From Fonsecaea monophora (lineage: Eukaryota > Ascomycota > Eurotiomycetes > Chaetothyriales > Herpotrichiellaceae): a stretch of 64,000 bases of DNA. The position numbers and the translations under genes were made by a program. The notes below the pieces were generated by a model, which worked only from the letters and a program-made list of their open reading frames with translations, searched no databases and had not been told where the DNA came from. The stretch's first letter is position 1, and each line of letters begins with the position of its first letter. The stretch is from positions 36,053 to 100,052 of the forward strand of contig NW_019174048.1 in assembly GCF_001642475.1 (NCBI RefSeq), in the 5' to 3' direction. Shown here piece after piece: positions 42,798 through 53,840 of this stretch.

Positions 42798-44684
42798 CTA
42801 ACCTTGAGCCGCGGCCGCGGCGACCTTGGGCTCGACCGAAGCAGCGGGGACGTTCTCGTCATGCAAGGCATCTTCGTCCGCGGGGTCCACCTCCTTGTGC
42901 AGCACCTTTGGCTCCGAGAGGCCGTAGACGGTGATGAAAGCCATGCCAATAACAGCACTAATGCACGAGAACACAAGCGCGACGATTCCCCGCGCGGTGA
43001 AGCCACCTGGCAAAGGCCCGACCTGTGCGTTCTGGCCATCAAGGTCAAGCAAGTCCTCATCATCGGCGGCGGCGTTGCCCTGGATGGGGATGCCCCCAGC
43101 GCGGCACACATCGTAGTGTTGCTGCGGGATGTGGTGGGTCTTTTGGATCTCGAGCGGCGCCTCGATCAGGACCATGGCCAGGCCCTGCGCCAAATGCCAG
43201 TCAATGTGGCAGTGGAACAACCACACACCCGGGTTGTCGGCCACGAAGCGGATGACGTAGTGTCCCTGCGGGGGCAGGACGAAGACGTCGCGGCGTGCGG
43301 GAAACGCTGGGAACTCCGAGTGGTTGCTGGGGTCGTAGGGCACTGGGTCGCCGTCGGCGTAGTCGTTAAAGTGCTCGCCATAGGGTGGTGCGCGTTCAAT
43401 GACCTGGAAGTTGTGGCCGTGCAAATGGAACGGATGCGTGCCGCCGTCGTTATTGTTGAGCACCAGCTGCACCACGTCGTTGTGCTTGAGCACCATCGGG
43501 TGCGTGAATTCGCCGTAGATCTCCTGGCTGGTGGCCATCCCGCCTGATGACATGACCGTGTACAGCGTGGGCACCTTGGGCGGTGTGAACGTGATATCGT
43601 TCAGAAATGCGTACCCAAACCCGTTGCGCAGGTTGTCCATGATGACCGTCACGCTGATCTCAAAATCGGGCTCTGGTAGGAGCTCCATGTGGTCGTACGG
43701 GATCAGCGTGATGTCGTCAAATGGCACCAACTCTGATGAGGCGTCAACCTTCATGACGGCCTGCGGGTGCGCCGCGTCGGCGTTGTATTGCAGCCAGTTG
43801 GTGTTGTTCAGCTGGAGATCGGGCTCGATCACGTCGAGCAAGTCCGAGTCGGCGACGGTGACGATCGGGTAGTTCTTGTCGGTCGTGTTCTTTGTCGTCA
43901 GCAGAATGCTGTAACGCTGGGCCACCGCGATGTACAGCGTGTCGGCTTCGGTGGGCTCGGTGTAGACACCGTCAATCTCAATGATCTTGAAGGTGTGGTC
44001 TTCGATGTAGAAGAACTGCGACACAAATGCCCCAATGTTGATCAGCCTGAGTAGATACGTCGTATTGGGCTTGACGGGGATGCTGGAATTTTGGGTGTCG
44101 TTGAACAGGAACGACTTGGGGACGGGTTCGGCGCCGGTGGGGTTGTACAATGACAGGAATCGGATATCCTCGACAAAATCGTGATACCAATCACTGAGAG
44201 TGATTGTGAATTCCTCCTCGTAGTCTTCGTTGAAGAAGGCGTCCTTGTCATGCACAATCAAAGCCTGGCGGTAGCCGTCGGGGTAGCAGAAGTCGGTGTG
44301 GCAGTGATACCAGTACGTGCCATTCTGGTTCACGGTGAAGTTGTACGTGAAGCTGTACCCGGGCGGAATGGGACACTGAGTCACCATTGACGGGCCATCC
44401 ATGTTGCTGGTATCCTTTTGGAACATGCCGTGGAAGTGGATGCTGGTGTTTTTGTCGCCCAGGCCATTGTACATGTTGACTACCAGCTGGTCGCCCTTAT
44501 CGACCTCGATTACAGGAAGAGGCCATTGCCCGTTGATGCCAATCACCTTTCTCTCGGCCAACCCATCAGGATTGGCCATTACCCAACTGACATTGAAGTC
44601 ATATGTGACAGTTTTGGCGGTGGTCCAGCTGGTGAGTAGCAAAACTACCAGCGAGGCGAACAGCGTCTGGACAAGCTTCGCCAT
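42798..44684 (-). CDS. FET3: Fet3-type multicopper ferroxidase
   Basis: Plasma-membrane ferroxidase that oxidises Fe(II) to Fe(III) and passes it to the Ftr1 permease for high-affinity iron uptake. Intronless, 628 residues from this start. The frame continues to an upstream ATG at 44765, but MAKLVQTLFASLVVLLLTSW (starting at 44684) is a proper signal peptide, so I chose it. Three cupredoxin domains carry the copper motifs HFHGMFQ, WYHCHTDF, HPFHLHGHNF and HCHIDWHLAQGL. A single C-terminal membrane span (GIVALVFSCISAVIGMAFIT) precedes a short cytosolic tail, the Fet3 rather than laccase layout. Several NxS/T sites fit an extracellular enzyme. The Fet3-type acidic residues needed for iron oxidation were not individually checked. 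It is divergent from FTR1. Confidence 0.94.
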   Translation of the reverse strand: MAKLVQTLFASLVVLLLTSWTTAKTVTYDFNVSWVMANPDGLAERKVIGINGQWPLPVIEVDKGDQLVVNMYNGLGDKNTSIHFHGMFQKDTSNMDGPSMVTQCPIPPGYSFTYNFTVNQNGTYWYHCHTDFCYPDGYRQALIVHDKDAFFNEDYEEEFTITLSDWYHDFVEDIRFLSLYNPTGAEPVPKSFLFNDTQNSSIPVKPNTTYLLRLINIGAFVSQFFYIEDHTFKIIEIDGVYTEPTEADTLYIAVAQRYSILLTTKNTTDKNYPIVTVADSDLLDVIEPDLQLNNTNWLQYNADAAHPQAVMKVDASSELVPFDDITLIPYDHMELLPEPDFEISVTVIMDNLRNGFGYAFLNDITFTPPKVPTLYTVMSSGGMATSQEIYGEFTHPMVLKHNDVVQLVLNNNDGGTHPFHLHGHNFQVIERAPPYGEHFNDYADGDPVPYDPSNHSEFPAFPARRDVFVLPPQGHYVIRFVADNPGVWLFHCHIDWHLAQGLAMVLIEAPLEIQKTHHIPQQHYDVCRAGGIPIQGNAAADDEDLLDLDGQNAQVGPLPGGFTARGIVALVFSCISAVIGMAFITVYGLSEPKVLHKEVDPADEDALHDENVPAASVEPKVAAAAAQG

Positions 44685-45286
44685 GGCCCCCGTGGAGACT
44701 GGGAAAAATCTTGACCACGACTCGTTATAATGCTTGTGAAGCTTGGACAGGCTTGCCAAGGGCAATTGAATTGACGACGAGATCTGTATGTTGATATTCT
44801 TCTGCCCAACTTTTTCCTCCAGGGGAGACCAGATATTTTTGAAGGTGGGATGATAGGATGATGGGGGACTTGGAGGGTTATTTTTTCTCCTCTAACATGG
44901 CATGCCGGGTTCATCCTAGAGCTTCAGACGCAGATTGAGCCTTTTTGAGCAGCCCGATGCCGGCGACAGACCCTCCGCTCCATCGATGGAAGAAGAGCCA
45001 CTCTTTTCTCTCCCCTGGTGTTCCTGGCTGCCCCTGCTCTTACTGACTGCCTGCTTAGGTCCTTGTGTTTTTGCTTTTTTGGGACACATTTCGCCTAGGT
45101 CCGTGGAAGAAGATTTTTTCCTCAACGCAGGGTTTCGGGCCAAAGGCCGTAGTGGTAGGACACGAGGAGGGGGGGTTGCCCAATCATATCAGATAGGGAG
45201 GAGTTGATTAGATCAATTAGATCAATTAGCGAGGTGAGCGGAGGTTGGGAAAGGCGGCCTAGACGTGGTTGGACGTGGCATCAAAG

Positions 45287-45295
45287 TTATCTGAT
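45287..45295 (-). promoter_or_regulatory. SreA/Sre1-type GATA site, ATCAGATAA
   Basis: Exact match on the minus strand to ATCWGATAA, the extended GATA site bound by iron-sensing fungal GATA repressors (SreA, SRE, Fep1 family). It lies between the two iron-uptake genes it would repress under iron repletion. Function is inferred. Confidence 0.7.
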
Positions 45296-45498
45296 GGTGC
45301 CATGGTGGTGATGGTGCCGATGGTTTTTGCTGATGGTTGCCATGGTTCGCTTTCAGGAATTTGCCCACCAATACTTTGCTATGCCGACGCATCCACCATT
45401 CCACCAATTCCACAATTCCTCTCACATGCCCTGCATCTTTTCTCACTTGATGGCTCCAGACGGTTTCTATGACCTGCCGATTATCTTATCTTTTCTCG

Positions 45499-45507
45499 TT
45501 ATCAGAT
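45499..45507 (-). promoter_or_regulatory. SreA/Sre1-type GATA site, ATCTGATAA
   Basis: Second exact match on the minus strand to ATCWGATAA in the same divergent promoter, about 306 bp before the FTR1 start. Confidence 0.7.
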
Positions 45508-45812
45508 GATCAATCACCCGCTTCCCGACCAGGGACCCTCTTCCTCGTGCTCTTCCCACGAGCTCCCCTCCCCGAATTTCGGCCAACTCGACAGCTGCCC
45601 GTTGCTGTAAAATATCTGTGCCAATGCCCTCTCTTCCTGGAGATTGACATTGAACCGGACCATCTTTTCTTGGTGTGGCCTCTCAAGCTCTCCAAGCTTT
45701 TTTCTTCTCTCCAGAGGTTATACACTCTTACATTGTGCCCTCTCTCCCTCACTCTCTTGCTAGTCCTCTCTTTTGTCTCTGTCTCACACACACACGCACA
45801 CACAAACACAAA

Positions 45813-46943
45813 ATGACCAACGTCTTCGGTGTTCAGGTCTTCTTCATCGTCTTCCGAGAATGCCTCGAGGCTGTCATCATCATCTCGGTGCTGCTGTCCT
45901 TCTTGAAGCAGAGTCTCGGCCAACCGTCCCAGGACCAATCCATCTATAAGCGCCTCCGACGACAAGTATGGGTAGGGTCGTTATTAGGCATCCTCATAGC
46001 CCTGATCATTGGGGGTGCCTTTATCGGTGTCTTCTACGGCCTAGGCCATGACCTGTGGGCCGAGTCCGAGGATCTATGGGAAGGCATCTTCTATCTCATC
46101 GCCAGCATCATCATCACCATCATGGGCTTGGCCATCCTGCGCATCAACAAGACCAAGGAGAAGTGGAGGGTCAAGATTGCACAGGCCCTCGTGGCCAAGA
46201 CCAAACACACCGACACGGCGTCGAGGTTGGGCGAATGGGGCCGACGATATGCCATGTTCATTCTGCCCTTCATCACCACCCTTCGTGAGGGCCTCGAAGG
46301 CGTGGTCTTTGTCGGCGGCGTCTCGCTCGGGTTACCTGCGACCGCCTTCCCCATCCCCGTTATCACCGGTATCCTGGCTGGCCTGCTCGTCGGCTGGCTC
46401 ATCTACCGCGGCGGCAACTATATGGCCATCCAGTACTTCCTGATCGCCTCCACCTGCGTGCTCTACCTCATTGCTGCTGGCATGTTCTCCAAAGCCATCT
46501 GGAGTTTGCAATTCTACAAGTTCGCGCAGAAGGTCGGCGGTGATGTTGCCGAGTCGGGTGATGGTCCGGGATCATACAACATTGACCAGACGGTGTGGCA
46601 TGTCAACTGCTGCAACCCGGAGCGAGACAATGGTTGGGATGTCTTCAATGCCATCCTCGGCTGGCAAAACACTGCGACCTACGGCTCCGTCATCTCCTAC
46701 AACGTCTACTGGATCTTCATCATGGTGGCCATCACCTGTATGCTGTACGAGGAGCGCACGGGGGTCCTTCCTCTGGAGAAGCCCTTCCTCCGCTTCCTCG
46801 CCAAGGTTCCCGGCTTCAGAAGCCTAGCGACACGCCACTTGAACAAACTATCCGCGCCCAAGCAAGACGCCGGACAAGTCGTCGCTCAGGTACAGAGCCA
46901 CACGTTCACGCAGGGCCTCCAGAGACCTTTGAGTGCGAAGTAG
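45813..46943 (+). CDS. FTR1: High-affinity iron permease Ftr1
   Basis: Plasma-membrane Fe(III) permease that works in complex with Fet3. Intronless, 376 residues. I chose the ATG at 45813 because MTNVFGVQVFFIVFRECLEA is the conserved Ftr1 N-terminus; the frame upstream is CT/CA-rich leader. Both iron-channel motifs are intact: RECLE at residues 15-19 and REGLE at 158-162. About seven membrane spans are visible, and an extracellular loop contains Asp/Glu and Cys residues (HVNCCNPERDNGWDVF). The short cytosolic tail ends FTQGLQRPLSAK. Divergence from FET3 and shared GATA sites indicate joint control by iron. Confidence 0.96.
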   Translation: MTNVFGVQVFFIVFRECLEAVIIISVLLSFLKQSLGQPSQDQSIYKRLRRQVWVGSLLGILIALIIGGAFIGVFYGLGHDLWAESEDLWEGIFYLIASIIITIMGLAILRINKTKEKWRVKIAQALVAKTKHTDTASRLGEWGRRYAMFILPFITTLREGLEGVVFVGGVSLGLPATAFPIPVITGILAGLLVGWLIYRGGNYMAIQYFLIASTCVLYLIAAGMFSKAIWSLQFYKFAQKVGGDVAESGDGPGSYNIDQTVWHVNCCNPERDNGWDVFNAILGWQNTATYGSVISYNVYWIFIMVAITCMLYEERTGVLPLEKPFLRFLAKVPGFRSLATRHLNKLSAPKQDAGQVVAQVQSHTFTQGLQRPLSAK

Positions 46944-49467
46944 AGCTCGAACAGCGCAATTTGCGCACCAACAATTGGAGCGCAATTGTCCGCATACTCC
47001 CAGTGAAAAAAAGGTGTTGAAGATCGTGAGAACCCTGCTATCATTATCCAGTAATCTCAGTTCGAAGATGGCGGGCAGGTGTGTGTGTGTGTATGTGCAT
47101 ATTGGAGTAGCTCTAGTCAGTCGCAGATTTTAGTTTGACATGACCGAAGCCAGACAGACAAAACATGCGAAAATCCTGCAAATCTCTTGAAAACCCTCAA
47201 TGGTGTAGCTGGCTCGCCGGGTAGTAGGCACGACATCACAGGGTCCATAAAGTTTCTTTTACTCTTTTCTTTCAGGTGGAAACTAAAAGTCCCCTCACGT
47301 TCGGGTGTCGAGAAAGTCGGTCAACTAGATCTGGAAGGTAACAAACGAGCCAGGTCATTCTTCTCGAGGGTGCCCATGTAGGAAAACTTTGATCCTGGTT
47401 CAATTCATACCCGATCAATCCGAGGGGTAAGTCAAAGCTGTACGAGGTACAGCTAACTAGCTTCGAACTCCTCGGCATGTGATGTCCCACAAATCCCAGC
47501 TCGTCTCTGAGTCGCTGGGCCGACCCATAAGCTACCGAGCTTGGGAAAGAGATGGGCGAACAGGGTGGAGGCTGGACAGCTGTAGGGATTTCCCGAGGGG
47601 TGGCGGCCATCATCTCCTGCTTCCAACCATGCTCGCTTCCAAGACCCTCCCATGAAACCACATGCTCTGGCGGGTGGCGCCTTGGCCATCTCATCCTCTG
47701 CACCCCCCTCGAACAGTCCAGACGGCCAGGATCTTATCTGATCATCACCCCTTTTCCCGTTCAGCCTGCAAGACAGGGTTTGACTTTTGGTGCCCAAGAC
47801 TGCATTGGACCATTGATTGGATTCAACGGCCGTATTGATCGTCTGATGCTTGAGCCCTGTGTACCCTGGCGGACGCCCACCCTTTCGCCCGTTTGCATCG
47901 AGGTGAGTTGTAGCGACAAGACAACAGTGTGGAAGCTGCAGCCGAGTCTTGAAGCGCCATGGTGTGAATCGCAGCATATGAGAAGCCCAGTACATATCAT
48001 ACGAAGTGAAATAATTTCCCAAGGGAATGCTTGCAGGCTGGGTGGCGTTCTTCCTCACTGCCTAGCAACTGCTAGCCAGACCAGCACAGGACCAAGAGGC
48101 GAAGCCTACTGAAGATTGTGGGTCGAAGACTTGTTTACCTACCAGTACCGGCTTAAGCTTCTGGTATACGCCTTGTCTGCTAGCCGAGTGACAACACAAG
48201 GTGGGGTGGCTTTTGCGAATTGTCTCGTGTTGCTGATGGTGCACACCGGCGGGAGAGATCCAAGGAGAGACACATGCTTGTCACTTTCGATCGTGACAAC
48301 ACCGCCCCGCAGTCTAACCCTGGTTCAGTTGGGAACCGCCTAGATCAATTTCCCCTGGCACGTTCCGCGGGCAAGTGGCGGACGTAGTAACGCTCCTCAC
48401 AGCAATCACCTCGTTCTCTCCACAGACCGAGATCGGACCAAGATACAAGTATGTTTTTGTGTCTTGTCTCATGACCCTTTCCTATACTCGTTACTAACGA
48501 TAGCCTGCGCTAGCTGTACCATCGCGAATACCATGCCGAGCAATGGCCGCCTAGAGGCCTCCACGCTTCCCACGAGCATGCGAGGAAGAAGTCGGCTTGT
48601 AGGAGAGTTATGGTTGTTTTCTTTGCCTTCTTCGTAGGTTCGAGCGCACAGTTACAAAGTGTTCAAAGTTTGGATCGACGCTGTCAACTTTTCAATAGTC
48701 AGCACATCTCCAGTAGGGACAGGTCGTTGAACTTACTGACCATAGCATTCCGGGGCTCCCTTCATTTCGGGTAGGGAACGACAGTTAAATATTGTTCAAA
48801 AGAGCCTTGACAAGACATGAATATGAAAGGTACCTCATACTTGTTCTGGTGAGACCTTTGCACGTGCCTTTGGGCCTGTCACGTGGATGCCTCTTGGTCT
48901 TGCACTTTCCCAGGCTCTTAAAATTAAATTGCGAAAGATTGTGTCTGCGCATGCCACTTTGAGATCCCAGGCTTCTTGAGAATCTTGGCCTTGGCACAAT
49001 TTAAGCACCAGCGAAGGCCTCTCTGCTTGTATGAGCTCCCCGTCGATTCGCTCGACAACTTTCAAAGTAGAGAAACCATTGAACCGGTACGCGGAATTTT
49101 CGAGATTGAAATGGACTGAGCGTTACCCGGTTCCCTGGTCAAGATCTGTACCCTGACCGTTAACCTCCACGATGACCTTCGCTTCGCTTCCGGCATACCC
49201 TCCTCTCCGCGACCGTGTTTTGAGATGCCATCAATGGAATAAGAGGCACTGGAAAATTCATGGGAAAGGCTCAAGTGATGGAATCTCAATAGAGATGGGA
49301 ATACCGAGGCACACTAAGAGGAGGGTGTTGAATGTAAAATTGGGCGGGAAAACGCAGGCTCTAGATACTGGCTTGCTCGAAGGGGCACATGTCTATCGAA
49401 GGAAGTATCTTGACGACATGAAAGGTAAAGAGTGGAATAACCTGTCGTCCAGCCCCCATATCGAAGG
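46944..49467. other. Gene-free stretch
   Basis: 2.5 kb with overlapping frames up to 201 codons on both strands but no domain. One convincing intron-like element occurs at 48449-48503 (plus: GTATGT, ACTAAC, TAG, 55 nt), suggesting that a spliced transcript, coding or not, may cross 48.4-48.7 kb. Confidence 0.5.
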
Positions 49468-50664
49468 CTAGACTTCCTCAATCTCGTTCTTGGTGATGTT
49501 GTCGTCTGCAGTGATCGGTCTCATCTCAAACATGGTTCGTCTCATATATCTCATTTGCTTTTCCATCCAACTCTCAAGCTTCTCCACGTCGACAACGTTT
49601 TTCTTGCAATCCCCTGGTCTCCCTTGATCGGTTTCCTCAATTGCTTCCTGATATGCTGCATCAAGCTTCTCGGCTTCGAATCGGAATCTGTTGGCGAGCA
49701 GATGCAAGCGGTAGCTGGTCCACTGGTAGTACATCTCCGACAGCTGAGACTTATTTCGAACATTCATCAGCGAGGAGTCGTCCAACAGCACAGGATCCCG
49801 TGGCCGGAAAGAGGCCACAATGGTGATTCTCTCGGGCATGTTCTCGACCGGAATCGCCATGTGAGACACGTGTCTGCCCTGGAGAACCACCGCGCCGCCC
49901 TGTTCCCAGCCTCGTCAGTGGTTAACGCCTCAAGTATTGGGGCGCTCTGGCGATGAACTCACCATCTGCGGAGATCGGACTTTGACTGTCGTACCATCAC
50001 CTCTTTGGATCTCGGTCTCGCCTCCTTTCATATTCCTCGTGTCGGACAACATAACGACGCAGACGAAAGGATATGAATCGCGATGCCAGGGGACAACTGA
50101 CTCTTTGGCAGCCGCTGGAGGCTCTTCGGGCCCTTCCTGAATTGCTGACATTGTTTCCGCTGCAGGAGCACCAGGTGGGATAATCGGGATGTCTCTGACT
50201 CCTGCCAGACCCTCTGGCCCCAACTGGACGTTCGTGTGGCAGATCTCGAAGTCCATGACAGGGACCAGGTCAACTCCTGCTAGATCGCTGACTATCTTGA
50301 GAACCTCTGGAGAAGTCCAGAACTGATGAATGAAAGGAGCATATCTGGGGGCCATGCCACGGAGTTGAACCGATTTGTCCCGCGTATGATACATGCAGCT
50401 ATTAAGGACATCATCAGACAGCAACTCTCGGCGGTGCTCAAGCAGAGCCTCTTCGGACAGCAAAGGGAATGGGTCGGTGGATGCGACTTGCGAAATCGGC
50501 GAAGGCGGTAGACAAAGATCTTCCAAAGTATGGATCTTTTTCGGCGGCGCATACGTAAGATGCTTCACAGGATCAAATGTCCGTCCGGATGATCTTGTGG
50601 GGTTTGACTTCAAAGCCAGTGCTGGTCCATCTATTGCAGGGTACTCGAGAATTCCCGGAGCCAT
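49468..50664 (-). CDS. 2-oxoglutarate/Fe(II)-dependent dioxygenase family protein
   Basis: Predicted non-heme iron oxygenase. Two exons, 50664-49963 and 49899-49468, with a 63-nt intron (GTGAGT...ACAG) give 377 residues. The N-terminal part has DPVKHLTYAPPKKIHTLEDL. The double-stranded beta-helix core shows WHRDSYPFVCVVML (the H-x-D pair) and then GGAVVLQGRHVSHMAIPV (the distal His), with ERITIVASFRP supplying the Arg that would hold 2-oxoglutarate. The C-terminal 100 residues are charged and helical. The frame is open to an earlier ATG at 50820, but I prefer MAPGILEYPAIDGPA as start because the extension has no family-like features. It is divergent from a Zn2Cys6 regulator, a likely regulator-target pair. 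Substrate unknown. Confidence 0.82.
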
Positions 50665-51408
50665 GCTGTCTTTTGGTCGTATATCTGCTTGCGCGAAGGT
50701 ATGTATCACTTGATCGAGTGGAGGAGTGAAGAGAGAGAGCTGGGAGAACAGACAGATCTTGTTCCAAGAATCGCTCTGTGATATTTGTACCTCCTGGAGT
50801 GCAGTACGGCCAAAATTCACGATGTGACCGCAATGGGATCACTGCGTGTCCGTTGGAAAGCGGCGCCACTTTGGGAAGAGGCACTATGCCATATTCGGGG
50901 GATACTAACCGCCCAGAGCCACCACGGCCTGCAAAGGCATTGGAATCCCTTACTTGGTATGTCAAAGTCTTGATTGAGGTATCTCTGATCAGCCTAGACA
51001 CCCAGTTGTCAGCTTTGTCCAGGCTACAGTTCAGTCATGGCTCTTAGCACGTCGTCTGGTCAACCTCACTCGATGCTCAAAGAGGTTCACCTGTCCCCGT
51101 CAAACCCCATATTGCGCCCTACGACACCACAACATGACCTCTACCCTCTATCCGAGAACCTTAATCGTACGACCTGTATCTTGAGACTCTCTTCGTCGTT
51201 CGATGTTGAGCGACTCGACGCATTTGCCTGCGGTCATGTCCATCATCTCAAGGACGGCTTTGTCCGAGTGCGGAATTGTCAATCAATTGCAGATAAGAAC
51301 ACGCAACATCTTGACCTGTACCGCTATAGTCTACCTGGGAGTGTGACCAAGCTTACTCCATACGTCAGACCTACCCTCTCGAGGTGGCAGGCAAAAGCCG
51401 TCACCAAT
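50665..51408. promoter_or_regulatory. Divergent promoter region, dioxygenase and regulator
   Basis: 744 bp between the two start codons. Frames continue into it from both sides but lack family similarity. No specific operator was identified. Confidence 0.5.
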
Positions 51409-53114
51409 ATGGCTCGACCACAACGCGCAAGAGGTGGATGTTTGACGTGTAAACAGAGGTAGGTTCTGTGGGTATGGGATGAACCCGCGGCTCGTACAAA
51501 TACAACAACTAATTATCTACGGAATCAACCAGGAAAAAGAAATGCGATCTGGGGATCCCTTCATGCGAGAACTGCGTCCGTCTGCAGATCGCATGCGGAG
51601 GGTACAAGCCACGACTCCTCTGGGAAGATGACCCTGTACGACAAGGTATTAGGCGCAGAGGTCCTTCCTCGTCCCGCAGAGCTCATCTACACAGTAATAT
51701 TGGGCACCATGACAAAGAGGCTCCGACGGCAAATACCGACGAACAGAACCAAGAGGCAAGCGTGTTGGTCCTAGACCTCGTGAATTGCACGTCACTCGCA
51801 CTGCCTCAACGCAAGCAATATCGACTTACTCCTAGTTGGCAACGTCCTGCTACAATACCGCATCATCCCCCGACCACAATCGTAAACTCCTTCCTCGAGC
51901 ATGTCCTCTGGGACCATTACATTAATTGCTTTGCAAGAACATATCCCACGCACTCAGAGACAGACAACCCGTTCCTGTCATGTCTCGCTCCTGCTGCGAT
52001 CGAGTATGAGCCCGTTCGTTGGATTCTGATGGCAATTGCAGGACTGCATGCCAAGTCAAGGAATCTTCCGTCTTTGGACCACGAGATCTCTCATCTGCGA
52101 CTTCGGGCGTTGAAGGCCTGCCTTCAGATTTCGAGCAGGACCCGGAGACTTGATACCCTAAAATCAAACCCAAAGGGTGACAGCACTTTCTTCCAGATTA
52201 CAAAAGTGGAGGCCGACGATCTATGCCTTGTCACTACCGCAGCGTTGCTGGCCGTTTTTGGAAAGCTTTCTGGAGAAGTCTATGGCAACATACAACCCTA
52301 TCTAGAGTTTGCACAAGAGTTTTTGTGCCGTGGAGGCACTGCACGAAATCAACAAGTGCCGTCTTCATCACCGCTTCACCTATTTCTGCACGACCTTGTT
52401 TCTTACAACCAACTCCTGGCGCTGGTGGCTGACGCAAGGTTGACCCCGCCGTCTTGTAACAGTCTTGAGGAGACCACATTCATGAACTTGTCCCACCGGT
52501 CAAATCCAAACTTCGCGGATCTACTCTATCGTATCAGCGAGAATGTCCAGCATGTCTCAACGCTTGACATCGATTGCTGGGATGGGAAATTGGACTTCCT
52601 CCCAAGCTTCAGCATGAAAAGGAAAGCTACAGAACATGAAGAGCCCTCATGCTCTACAATTGGCGTTGATGATGGTGCAAAGAAAGACGAAGAATTCGTC
52701 ATAGGAGAAATCTACCGCCTCGCGAGCCGAATCTACTTCTTCAAGCAACTCAGGGACCGTGATGGCCTCCCCGAAACTACGACTACCCTTGCATATCCAC
52801 CGTTCATGGCCCATAAACAGATCAAAAGGCACGTGAAGCGGGCCATGGGACTCTTTCGCTTGCTATCTGATGATTCGCAATTCAACACAGCCATATTACT
52901 GCCTCTTGGAATGATTGCTCCTCAACTTACTTCCCGACACGACCAGGCATTCGTCACTGAAAAACTGAAAATGCTTCAAAAGACACAGTGCTTTGATGTC
53001 TTTCGAGTGTTCAGCCAAGATCTTCAACGTGAATGGACACTTACCCAGCACTCTTATCGGTCAGCCTTCCTCACGACGAACGGACTTGAAAAGCCGGTGA
53101 GGTTACTTGGTTGA
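51409..53114 (+). CDS. Zn2Cys6 transcription factor
   Basis: DNA-binding regulator, 543 residues in two exons (51409-51458 and 51533-53114) with a 74-nt intron (GTAGGT...CCAG). The junction splits the zinc cluster: exon 1 ends GCLTCKQR and exon 2 continues KKKCDLGIPSCENCVRLQIACGGY, giving all six cysteines. The rest resembles the fungal-specific transcription-factor domain: FARTYPTHSETDNPFLSCLA, RWILMAIAGLHAKSR, LRLRALKACLQISSR, and a C-terminal helical region with HVKRAMGLFRLLSDD and LTEWTL-like ends. It is divergent from the 2-oxoglutarate dioxygenase gene. The pathway is not known. Confidence 0.9.
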
Positions 53115-53840
53115 TATTAGGGTCGAATTCGCGAAGTCTGAACCATGATGGAATTCTACTGTATTATAAGGTCTGAGGCTGCTGCTGCGAAAAATTCCAG
53201 AGATCAGCACACGACGACAAAACGCATGGTTTGTGTAAGACAGGAGATATGCTATATCTCTGAGAGAGGTCTTCCCAGCTATGCTGTGTGTCCGAAGCAG
53301 CAGATATTTGTGTGTAAAGGGAAACGAATAGTTGAAGAGCAATCGAATGGTCCAAGAGCAAAGCAATTAGATGGACAAAGAAGATCCGGGCGGTCCAAGG
53401 GTATCAGGGATGACCCAGATGACTGACGGGGATCCTATTAGCAGAGCCCATCCTACGCTGGTGTTGGGGATTGGTTATTAGCGCAAATCATCAGCGAAGA
53501 AACCCCGAACGGATCCTCACCCAGCTCACAAGCTGAGCAGGCAGGGCAGGCTAAGGCTTCGCCTCACTGACTCACTCCAACCGTCCCTTCAGCCACAGTG
53601 GTTAGCTATCGAGGATGAGCTGTTTGGCGCACGACGTGCCACGATCAGATCTCCAACATTGGGCGTCCTTACAACATTAAGACCCAACACACTTACGTCT
53701 ACTAAGCGAGCCAATCACAACTCTCGGCGTCATGACTTGTCGATGCCAGCTGGCGATCCCTCACTGGTCGTTGGATGTCATATGAACTTCACACCGACCG
53801 CTCACGTACCTGATATTGCAGCATGTGAGTGTTTCTTTCG
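53115..53840. other. Intergenic stretch
   Basis: 726 bp with short frames only; terminator of the regulator and promoter of the deaminase-like gene. Confidence 0.6.

Larger units (their letters stand above)
44685..45812. promoter_or_regulatory. Shared FET3/FTR1 promoter region
   Basis: 1.1-kb divergent promoter region. Besides the two exact SreA-type sites listed separately, it has a related ATCAGATAG at 45188-45196, tandem GATA cores (complement of TTATCTTATC, 45481-45490), and a short direct repeat of ATTAGATCA at about 45206-45228. A CA-rich leader (about 45784-45812) directly precedes the FTR1 ATG. Confidence 0.75.

Noticed and set aside
42798..44684. Laccase as an alternative for the multicopper oxidase
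   Set aside because: C-terminal membrane span and divergent FTR1 neighbour fit a Fet3 ferroxidase.
47453..48058. 201-codon minus-strand frame, with a 186-codon plus-strand frame over the same bases
   Set aside because: Neither has a domain and both overlap; likely chance.
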